DNA of 12,263 bases, from positions 1-12,263 of the forward strand of contig CALALK010000184.1 in assembly GCA_937923125.1 (NCBI GenBank). Reading direction: 5' to 3'. Positions 1-5,142 of this stretch are shown here, one piece after another (within the stretch, counting starts at the first letter, position 1; each line of letters starts with the position of its first letter). The position numbers and the translations under genes are program-made. The stretch comes from an uncultured Carnobacterium sp. (GTDB lineage Bacteria > Bacillota > Bacilli > Lactobacillales > Aerococcaceae). The notes under the pieces are model-generated. The model made no database searches. It was not told where the DNA came from and saw nothing but the letters and a program-made list of their open reading frames with translations.

Positions 1-554
1 TGCGTGTCTAGTGTGTTGTAATAGTCGAGTGCTTTGGCAAGGCTTGGGTAGCCTGTTGCTGCTTCGCCTCGAATGCCTGTGATGCCGTGTTCGACGTAGA
101 GCTTCTCCCCGTAAGAGAGGTGTTCTTTTTGGTCGAGGTTGGCAAAGTCCACTTCGATGAGGTGGCGCGTCATTAGGTGGCAGTAGTGCAAGGCTTCTGG
201 AATGTTGCCATTCGTATGAGCAGTAGCCCCTAAGACGAGGGCAAAGGAGAAGTTGGCTCCTTTATGGGTATTGATATTGTTTGTGGCGGCCATCATCGCG
301 TCTTCGGCTTGTTTTCCAAGGGCGCGAAGTTCGTTAAATAAGTCGAGTGGAGTGCCGTTGTGGTGGCTTCCTGCTTCGGCATATGCCAGTAAATAAGGAC
401 GGAGCGCTTCGATACTTCGGTAGAAGGTCTCTGTTGTCATGTCCTTATGAGCCCCGTTAGAAATAGGGTCTACTAAGCCGGGTTTTGGCGCGAGATTTAC
501 TTCTTGTAGTAGTGCATCTGTGGCCACTTTTGCTAAAAACTCAGGATTAATCAA
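1..554 (-). CDS. citG: CitG, triphosphoribosyl-dephospho-CoA synthase (partial, C-terminus outside window)
   Basis: CitG condenses ATP with 3'-dephospho-CoA to make the precursor of the citrate lyase prosthetic group, which CitX then loads onto CitD. About 184 residues are visible; the family is usually near 290, so the C-terminal third is cut off by the window edge. Recognisable stretches are KPGLVDPISNGAHKDM near residues 24-39 and HKGANFSFALVLGA further on, both typical of the CitG/MdcB family. The reading frame has no ATG near its beginning and is closed by an in-frame stop just upstream. The only good start is TTG at 554-552, about 10 bases after a GGAG. This overlaps the end of citO by 8 bases, so the two are probably translationally coupled. 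In E. faecalis citG lies at the far end of the lyase operon, so its place behind citO is a rearrangement. The family call is secure; the TTG start is less so. Confidence 0.92.
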   Translation of the reverse strand, partial: MINPEFLAKVATDALLQEVNLAPKPGLVDPISNGAHKDMTTETFYRSIEALRPYLLAYAEAGSHHNGTPLDLFNELRALGKQAEDAMMAATNNINTHKGANFSFALVLGATAHTNGNIPEALHYCHLMTRHLIEVDFANLDQKEHLSYGEKLYVEHGITGIRGEAATGYPSLAKALDYYNTLDT

Positions 555-1242
555 TGTGTAATTTCTCCATTTGTTTCAAAATAAATTGTAATGAGCGATC
601 TAAGTGCTCGTGTGTAATCAGCGTGATTTGTTCCACGTCGTTATTGAGCATCCCGCGATAGATGAGTTTGTGTTCCTCGAGTGCTTTTGTACGGCGTTCT
701 GAAGAACGAATCGATAAGTCGCGGAAGTAAATGACGTATGTACGTAATTCGAATACGATTTCTTTTAGACGTGTCATTTGGCATTTTTCGTAGATGAAAT
801 CATTGAAAGTCGTGAAGTTCGCAAGTACTTCATCGACTCTGTCTTCGTTGTTGAGACGTTCGCATTCTTCGATGATGCCGTTCAACTCTTTGAAGTCTTC
901 TTTCGTCATGAGTTTCATCGCATTAATTGTTGCCAATGTGTCGAGTGATTTTCTAATTTCGTAAATTTCATGGGCATCTTTAATGGAAATTCCTTTTACG
1001 ATGACACCAATCTTAGGGATGTGCTCTACTAGGTGCTCTTTCGTTAACTCGTTAAGAGCGTAGCGAATGGGTGTACGGCTGATGTTTAACTCAGTCGAAA
1101 ATTCTTTTTCGTTAATACGCGTACCTGCAGGGATTTCTCCTAAGATAATCGTTTTACGAAATGCTTCGTAGAGCGAAATTTTAAGAGGTTTGTTTTGGGT
1201 AATATCTAAATTTTTCTTTACCGCTTGGATAATCGCTGACAT
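547..1242 (-). CDS. citO: CitO-type GntR/FCD-family transcriptional regulator of citrate genes
   Basis: This 231-residue protein has an N-terminal winged helix (about residues 20-85, with the recognition-helix segment NISRTPIRYALNEL) and an all-helical FCD ligand-binding domain (about 90-225), so it belongs to the FadR-like GntR subfamily. Its position next to a citrate transporter and opposite the oad-cit operon identifies it as the CitO activator known from E. faecalis, which responds to citrate. Arg97 and His191 stand where I recall ligand-critical residues in that protein. The usual FCD Asp...His pair in the middle helix seems replaced by Asn142 and Asn147, while His191 and His211/His213 remain. 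The start is the ATG at 1242, preceded by AGGAGG at 1248-1253 with a 5-base gap. It is separated from citH by a terminator and probably has its own promoter. Activation rather than repression is inferred from the family. Confidence 0.9.
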   Translation of the reverse strand: MSAIIQAVKKNLDITQNKPLKISLYEAFRKTIILGEIPAGTRINEKEFSTELNISRTPIRYALNELTKEHLVEHIPKIGVIVKGISIKDAHEIYEIRKSLDTLATINAMKLMTKEDFKELNGIIEECERLNNEDRVDEVLANFTTFNDFIYEKCQMTRLKEIVFELRTYVIYFRDLSIRSSERRTKALEEHKLIYRGMLNNDVEQITLITHEHLDRSLQFILKQMEKLHID

Positions 1243-1259
1243 AGTAGCCTCCTGGAAAT

Positions 1260-1309
1260 TATTGTAAACATTAGAGTAAGTATAAACGAAAAAAAGTTAA
1301 AATGCACAA
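1260..1309 (-). promoter_or_regulatory. Possible weak promoter for citO-citG
   Basis: Reading the minus strand between the citH terminator and the citO ribosome binding site, there is a TATACT (plus 1279-1284) preceded at 19 bases by TTGTGC, and a later TACAAT (plus 1261-1266). Neither has a good -35 box at ideal spacing. A promoter here is expected because a strong terminator separates citO from citH, but the exact boxes are uncertain. Confidence 0.3.
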
Positions 1310-1347
1310 AAAAAGACTTGTTAGGCTAGGCCTGAACAAGTCTTTTT
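1310..1347 (-). terminator. Rho-independent terminator after citH (potentially bidirectional)
   Basis: A perfect 13-bp inverted repeat joins AAAAAGACTTGTT (1310-1322) to AACAAGTCTTTTT (1335-1347). The 12-base middle can itself pair (AGGC with GCCT around TAG). Read on the minus strand the hairpin ends in a run of seven T, directly after the citH stop codon, so it should stop most citH transcripts before citO. On the plus strand there is a run of five T, so it could also block antisense transcription towards citH. Confidence 0.88.
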
Positions 1348-1362
1348 CACAAATTCAATTGT

Positions 1363-2751
1363 TTAATTTTGTGGTAAGTATAATGGCATGTGACCCATTA
1401 ATACGATTGTTACAACGAAGATTACGAAGATAACAGCTGCGTATTTAGCTGATTCTTTTTGCCATTCACCCATGTCTAATCCTGTTAGACGTAATAGTAA
1501 GTAGATGAACGCTACTAATGGGCTTAATAAGTGGAATGCTTGACCCATTAATGAAGCTAATGCCATTTGCATATCAGTAAATCCGTATTGACGTCCGATT
1601 TCAGCGAATGGAATTAATACTCCGTAGTAGAATCCGTCGTTTGTTAAGAAGAATGTACCAGGTACTGAGATAATCGCGATGATTAATGACCAGAATCCTG
1701 CTAATTGTTGAGGGATAACTTGAACGATACTTTGTGTTAGAGCTGTTGCCATTCCAGTTCCTTGGAATAATCCCATGAATACTCCGGCACCGAATACTAG
1801 TAATACTACTTGTACAGCGTCACCAGCGTTGTCCCCAATACGTTTAGATTGAGCTTTTAAGTCTGGGTAGTTGATCATTAAGGCTAAACCTGTACCAACT
1901 AAGAATAATACAACTGGTTTAACTTCGATTGCATCGATGAATGAACCAGCAACTAACCAACCGATTAATACGATTGTTAAGATAGCGTTGATTAAGAAGT
2001 TTTGTGGACGACGTTTTTCTAATACTTCAGGATCAGAAATTGTAGTCAATTCGTTTAATTCTTCTTCAGATAATTCTTGGATACCTAAACGAGCACGTTC
2101 TTTTTTACCCATTGAGCGAGCAACAACGAAGATTACGTAAAGTACTGAAAGAACCATACCTGGTGCTAAGTAACCTAGGATATCTGCTTCTACACCAAGA
2201 ACTGACATCGCACGAGCAGTAGGTCCGCCCCATGGTAATAAGTTCATGATAGTGTTTTGTAAGATAACAAGAACCCCTAAGTTCATTAATTTCATGTCTA
2301 ATTTTTTGTAAATTGGCACGAAAGCTGAGCAGCAGATTAATGTAGTTGTAGTTCCGTCACCGTTTAATGATACGGCAGCAGCTACGATAGAAGTAGCCAT
2401 CAATACTTTCATTGGATCGCCTTTAGCGAAGCGAATCATTTTGTTAGTGATTGGATCGAATAATCCAGCATCTAACATTGTAGAGAAGTAAAGGATTGCG
2501 AATAGAAGCATAACCCCTGTTTCAGCAGTTCCTTTCATCGCTGTTAATTTATCTTTTGAGTTATTACCGAATAACCCTTGGCGAATTAATGTACCGATGT
2601 TAGCGTCTTGGACTTGACCTGTAGCAACTAAAATAATTGCGAAAACTAATGGAATTAATACTAAAGCTGTAAATGGTGACATTTTTTTCTTCATGATAAC
2701 GTACATGAAAATTGCCATCATAATATAAGCTGCAATTGTGATAACCATCAT
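1363..2751 (-). CDS. citH: CitMHS-family citrate-divalent metal:H+ symporter
   Basis: This is a 462-residue polytopic membrane protein with around a dozen hydrophobic segments, the normal size for CitMHS carriers (Bacillus CitM/CitH, E. faecalis CitH). These import citrate complexed with a divalent metal such as Mg2+ or Ca2+. Family signatures are SLNGDGTTT at 128-136 and LLPWGGPTAR at 171-180. The middle of the protein holds a charged cytoplasmic loop rich in Glu and Lys (about 213-248). Metal preference cannot be read from the sequence. Two adjacent ATG codons are possible starts (2751 and 2748); the GGAAG box ends about 3 bases before the first and 6 before the second, so the second may be used. 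Codons are strongly biased to TTA, GTA/GTT and GCT, as in the oad and lyase genes, which suggests high expression. It is transcribed divergently from the oad-cit operon and ends at a strong terminator. Confidence 0.95.
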   Translation of the reverse strand: MMVITIAAYIMMAIFMYVIMKKKMSPFTALVLIPLVFAIILVATGQVQDANIGTLIRQGLFGNNSKDKLTAMKGTAETGVMLLFAILYFSTMLDAGLFDPITNKMIRFAKGDPMKVLMATSIVAAAVSLNGDGTTTTLICCSAFVPIYKKLDMKLMNLGVLVILQNTIMNLLPWGGPTARAMSVLGVEADILGYLAPGMVLSVLYVIFVVARSMGKKERARLGIQELSEEELNELTTISDPEVLEKRRPQNFLINAILTIVLIGWLVAGSFIDAIEVKPVVLFLVGTGLALMINYPDLKAQSKRIGDNAGDAVQVVLLVFGAGVFMGLFQGTGMATALTQSIVQVIPQQLAGFWSLIIAIISVPGTFFLTNDGFYYGVLIPFAEIGRQYGFTDMQMALASLMGQAFHLLSPLVAFIYLLLRLTGLDMGEWQKESAKYAAVIFVIFVVTIVLMGHMPLYLPQN

Positions 2752-2788
2752 ATCTTCCTTTCTTTATTAAAAAATTTGTTTTTTTAGT

Positions 2789-2829
2789 TGGAGAACCGTT
2801 CAGTCGCTAAAACCTGAATGGGAACTCCA
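2789..2829 (-). promoter_or_regulatory. Stem-loop in the 5' leader of citH
   Basis: TGGAG (2789-2793) and CCGTTCAG (2796-2803) face CTGAATGG (2814-2821) and CTCCA (2825-2829), giving an 8-bp inner stem with one imperfect pair, a small internal loop and a 5-bp outer stem around a 10-base loop. It falls between the candidate citH promoter and the citH start, so it would lie in the citH mRNA leader. It has no T-run directly after it in the transcript, so it is not an ordinary terminator. It may be an RNA-structure element, a transcript stabiliser or a protein-binding dyad; the role is unknown. Confidence 0.55.
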
Positions 2830-2847
2830 CGAACTCGTTGGGTAGAA

Positions 2848-2861
2848 TGAATTCGTTTACT
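2848..2861. promoter_or_regulatory. Candidate cre (CcpA) site at the citH promoter
   Basis: TGAATTCGTTTACT matches the cre pattern TGWNANCGNTNWCA with two mismatches, and it touches the candidate citH -10 box (plus 2860-2865). The adjacent TTATAGCGATATCT (2861-2874) also shows two mismatches. Glucose repression through CcpA is known for this locus in E. faecalis; these particular sites are inferred only from the pattern. Confidence 0.4.
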
Positions 2862-2888
2862 TATAGCGATATCTTAAACAATATTTAA
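2860..2888 (-). promoter_or_regulatory. Candidate citH promoter
   Basis: On the minus strand, TATAAG (plus 2860-2865) is preceded at 17 bases by TTAAAT (plus 2883-2888). Both boxes are poor matches, as expected for a promoter needing an activator. It would give a leader of roughly 100 bases containing the stem-loop at 2789-2829. Confidence 0.35.
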
Positions 2889-2956
2889 TAAAAAAGATAG
2901 TGTTTTCATAGCGAAAAACAATAAAAGAACAGTTTGATGTGACAAAATGAGCATAA

Positions 2957-2982
2957 GTTTTATATCCTATTTATAATAAAAC
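2957..2982. promoter_or_regulatory. 26-base AT-rich dyad, candidate CitO operator
   Basis: GTTTTAT (2957-2963) and its exact complement ATAAAAC (2976-2982) flank a 12-base centre. The dyad sits about 55-80 bases upstream of the oadH -10 box, a normal distance for an activator site. It also contains a TATAAT (2972-2977) without a convincing -35 partner. Assignment to CitO is inferred from position and symmetry, not from a known operator match. Confidence 0.4.
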
Positions 2983-2990
2983 ACCAAAAG

Positions 2991-3009
2991 AACAGGGGAA
3001 AAACCTGTT
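2991..3009. promoter_or_regulatory. Short inverted repeat directly upstream of the oad-cit promoter
   Basis: AACAGG (2991-2996) and CCTGTT (3004-3009) form a perfect 6-bp dyad with a 7-base A/G-rich centre. It ends 6 bases before the presumed -35 hexamer, so it could be a regulator site near position -45 to -60. Alternatively it could be a small hairpin at the end of some upstream transcript, but no upstream plus-strand gene is present. Confidence 0.35.
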
Positions 3010-3014
3010 TCTAG

Positions 3015-3043
3015 TTTAGGTATGACGCCGTTTTCTGTATAAT
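3015..3043 (+). promoter_or_regulatory. Promoter of the oadH-oadA citrate operon
   Basis: A perfect TATAAT (3038-3043) lies 38 bases before the oadH start, with only a weak TTTAGG (3015-3020) at 17-base spacing. A weak -35 with a good -10 fits an activator-dependent promoter. TGACGCCGTTTTCT (3023-3036), in the spacer, matches the cre pattern with two mismatches, so CcpA could block polymerase here. No other convincing promoter was seen before oadA, so one transcript of about 7.8 kb is likely. Confidence 0.6.
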
Positions 3044-3080
3044 AATTGCATGTAGATTATGTTGGGAAGGGAGTGAAGGA

Positions 3081-3404
3081 ATGGGAATTCTCCAACGATT
3101 ATTTGGCAAGAAGAACTCTGAAGCAACGGAACACGCATCGACGAAGTCTGCACAAACAGAATCTGAATGGGAAAAATTAGAAGCTTTTGTACCGGTAGAA
3201 GCAGAAGAAGCTAAGCACGTCTCAATCATTGCAGCGGCGATTGCGGCCTCAGATTATCCAGAAAGCCAATTTGTGGTCAAACGCGTCCTTAAACGCAACC
3301 CAGAAACCAAGATTATCTCGGTTATTGCCTCAGCGATTGCTGCAGGTGAATCAAATGACAGTCAATGGGCTGTTAAAGAAATCTACCAAAAACGCAATTC
3401 ATAA
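3081..3404 (+). CDS. oadH: OadH-like small subunit of the oxaloacetate decarboxylase complex
   Basis: This is a 107-residue soluble, Ala-rich protein in the slot occupied by oadH in E. faecalis, where OadH is a subunit of the membrane oxaloacetate decarboxylase. The N-terminus, MGILQRLFGKKN, is short and basic-amphipathic, and a charged linker follows to about residue 45. The rest is two tandem copies of one motif 32 residues apart: residues 47-73 (VSIIAAAIAAS..., Q63, VVK) and 79-106 (ISVIASAIAAG..., Q95, AVK). This pattern resembles the soluble C-terminal tail of OadG and the epsilon subunit of methylmalonyl-CoA decarboxylase. The start ATG at 3081 follows a purine-rich GGGAGTGAAGGA. It is first in the operon, 25 bases before oadD. 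The family link to OadG/MmdE is my reading of the motif, not a search result. Confidence 0.8.
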   Translation: MGILQRLFGKKNSEATEHASTKSAQTESEWEKLEAFVPVEAEEAKHVSIIAAAIAASDYPESQFVVKRVLKRNPETKIISVIASAIAAGESNDSQWAVKEIYQKRNS

Positions 3405-3429
3405 TATATTTTAGGAGGAATGTTACGAT

Positions 3430-3822
3430 ATGTTACGTAAATTCAAAATTAAAGTAGACGGTCAAGAGTACCAAGTAGAAATGGAAGAAATCGGAGCAGT
3501 TGCGGCACCTGCTCCTGTAGCACCAGTTGCAGCTCCAGCGGCACCTGCTGCACCAGCAGTAGAAGCAACACCAGCTCCAGCAGCTCCTGTAGCATCTACA
3601 CCAGCAGGCGCAGACGCAATGCCATCTCCAATGCCAGGGAACATCTTACGTATTTTAGTAAACGTAGGTGACACAGTTACTGAAAACCAACCATTAATGA
3701 TTTTAGAAGCGATGAAAATGGAAAACGAAATCGTTGCAGCTAAAGCAGGGGTTGTAGCAGGAATTCACGTTAAAGAAGGTCAAGTGGTAAACCCAGGAGA
3801 CGCTTTAATTACAATCAACTAA
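3430..3822 (+). CDS. oadD: OadD, biotin carrier subunit of oxaloacetate decarboxylase
   Basis: The protein has 130 residues. Residues 1-22 form a short N-terminal strand region (MLRKFKIKVDGQEYQVEMEE), followed by an Ala/Pro-rich flexible linker (about 23-60) and a biotinyl domain (about 62-130). The biotin motif EAMKMENE places the modified lysine at Lys96, and SPMPGNI at 66-72 is the usual start of the domain. It carries the carboxyl group from OadA to OadB. In Klebsiella-type enzymes this domain is fused to OadA; here it is a separate gene, as in E. faecalis. A biotin ligase from elsewhere in the genome is needed. AGGAGG at 3413-3418 is 11 bases from the ATG at 3430. An earlier ATG at 3420 is too close to that site and closes after six codons. 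Confidence 0.95.
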   Translation: MLRKFKIKVDGQEYQVEMEEIGAVAAPAPVAPVAAPAAPAAPAVEATPAPAAPVASTPAGADAMPSPMPGNILRILVNVGDTVTENQPLMILEAMKMENEIVAAKAGVVAGIHVKEGQVVNPGDALITIN

Positions 3823-3849
3823 TTTTAATAACTTTCAAGGAGTGAAACA

Positions 3850-4971
3850 GTGGAAACATTAGTTCAAAATATAATGTCTATTACTGGCGGCCAAATCTTC
3901 ATGATGCTTGTCGGTGCCCTATTAATGTACTTAGGGATTAAAAAAGAGTACGAACCAACATTATTAGTACCAATGGGATTAGGTACAATTTTAGTAAACT
4001 TCCCAGGAACTGGGGTTCTTGACCAAGTCGTTGGTGGACAACAACAACATGGGGTCCTACAAATCTTATTCGAAATCGGTATCGAAACTGAATTATTCCC
4101 ATTATTAATCTTCATCGGTATCGGTGCGATGATCGACTTCGGTCCATTATTACAAAACCCATTCATGTTATTATTCGGTGCGGCAGCTCAATTCGGTATT
4201 TTCTTCGTAGTCGTTGTAGCTGTATTATTCGGATTTGACATTCGTGAAGCAGCTTCAATCGGTATCATCGGTGCGGCTGACGGTCCTACATCAATCTTCG
4301 TTGCAAACCAATTAGCCCCTCAATTACTTGGAGCGATTACGGTTGCGGCCTACTCATACATGGCTCTTGTTCCGATTATCCAACCAATCGCAATCAAGAT
4401 GGTTACAACAAAAGCAGAACGTCGTATTCGTATGACATACCACGCTTCAGGCGTATCTAAATTAACTAAAATCTTGTTCCCAATCATTATCACAATTGTG
4501 GCAGGTTTCATTGCTCCAATTTCATTACCACTTGTTGGTTTCTTAATGTTTGGTAACTTATTACGTGAATGTGGCGTTTTAGATAACTTATCTCAAGCGG
4601 CTCAAAACGAATTAGTAAACATTGTTTCTATTCTATTAGGGATTACAATCTCAGTTAAAATGCAAGCTGATTTATTCTTAAATGTTCAAACATTAATGAT
4701 CATCTTGTTCGGTTTAGTAGCCTTCATCATGGACTCAATCGGTGGTGTGGTATTTGCTAAGATCTTGAACTTATTCCGTAGAGAAAAGATCAACCCAATG
4801 ATCGGAGCTGCAGGTATCTCTGCATTCCCAATGTCAAGTCGTGTTATCCAAAAAATGGCGACAGACGAAGATCCTCAAAACTTCATCTTAATGTACGCTG
4901 TTGGAGCTAACGTTTCTGGACAAATCGCTTCTGTTATTGCTGGTGGATTATTATTATCATTCTTCATGTAA
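3850..4971 (+). CDS. oadB: OadB, Na+-pumping carboxybiotin decarboxylase (beta) subunit
   Basis: OadB is the integral membrane subunit that decarboxylates carboxybiotin and exports Na+. The 373-residue sequence is hydrophobic throughout, with about nine membrane segments. The conserved pore motif GIIGAADGPTSIFV carries Asp144, the counterpart of the essential Na+/H+ aspartate of Klebsiella OadB. The C-terminal block GANVSGQIASVIAGG contains Asn354 and Ser356, in the second conserved ion-site region. The protein is shorter than the roughly 430-residue proteobacterial form, mainly at the N-terminus. Translation starts at GTG 3850 after AAGGAG (3837-3842). Codon use is extremely biased: of 8 arginines, 7 use CGT. 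Its partners are OadD upstream and the small OadG-like peptide downstream. Na+ as the coupling ion is inferred from the family. Confidence 0.96.
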   Translation: METLVQNIMSITGGQIFMMLVGALLMYLGIKKEYEPTLLVPMGLGTILVNFPGTGVLDQVVGGQQQHGVLQILFEIGIETELFPLLIFIGIGAMIDFGPLLQNPFMLLFGAAAQFGIFFVVVVAVLFGFDIREAASIGIIGAADGPTSIFVANQLAPQLLGAITVAAYSYMALVPIIQPIAIKMVTTKAERRIRMTYHASGVSKLTKILFPIIITIVAGFIAPISLPLVGFLMFGNLLRECGVLDNLSQAAQNELVNIVSILLGITISVKMQADLFLNVQTLMIILFGLVAFIMDSIGGVVFAKILNLFRREKINPMIGAAGISAFPMSSRVIQKMATDEDPQNFILMYAVGANVSGQIASVIAGGLLLSFFM

Positions 4972-4998
4972 TAATATAGAAGGAAAAGGAGGAAAACG

Positions 4999-5130
4999 AT
5001 GAATTTCAACGCAGAACATTTAACACAAGCTTTCGAATTAATGGCTTTAGGGATGGGTGGAGTTTTCCTAGTATTAGGAATTCTATATGCCGTTTCTGCT
5101 CTTTTATTAAAAGCATTCCCGCCAAAATAA
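4999..5130 (+). CDS. 43-residue OadG-like membrane peptide (minimal gamma subunit)
   Basis: This small gene fills the gap between oadB and citC. ATG at 4999 follows a strong AAAAGGAGG (4984-4992) with a 6-base spacer, and the TAA at 5128-5130 abuts the GGAGG of citC. The product has one hydrophobic segment (about residues 14-37) and a short basic C-terminus ending KAFPPK. The segment LMALGMGGVFLVLGILY is very like the conserved start of OadG/MmdD gamma subunits (…LMFLGMGFVLAFLF… in enterobacteria, from memory). OadG anchors and stabilises the decarboxylase complex. Here the protein stops straight after the membrane span, lacking the soluble tail of normal OadG (about 80 residues); a tail-like module is present separately in OadH. 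Codons are optimal and match oadB. Coding status is well supported; the OadG assignment is by motif only. Confidence 0.82.
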   Translation: MNFNAEHLTQAFELMALGMGGVFLVLGILYAVSALLLKAFPPK

Positions 5131-5142
5131 GGAGGCCGTTCC

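Larger units (their letters stand above)
2752..3080. other. Divergent control region between citH and the oad-cit operon
   Basis: This 329-base AT-rich non-coding stretch separates two divergent transcription units. Reading left to right it holds the citH ribosome binding site, an A/T-rich leader, a long imperfect hairpin (2789-2829), cre-like sequences and a weak citH promoter (about 2848-2888), a 26-base dyad (2957-2982), a shorter dyad (2991-3009), and a weak-35/TATAAT promoter for oadH (3015-3043). I see no open reading frame worth calling inside it. By analogy with E. faecalis, this is where CitO and CcpA should bind. Confidence 0.85.

Noticed and set aside
3500..3612. Repetitive Ala/Pro-coding DNA in oadD as a possible tandem repeat locus
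   Set aside because: The codons vary and there is no fixed DNA unit; it is an ordinary flexible biotin-carrier linker.
3462..3674. Minus-strand open frame opposite oadD, rich in Ala and Gly
   Set aside because: It is the mirror of the Ala/Pro linker codons of oadD; no ribosome binding site and no recognisable domain.
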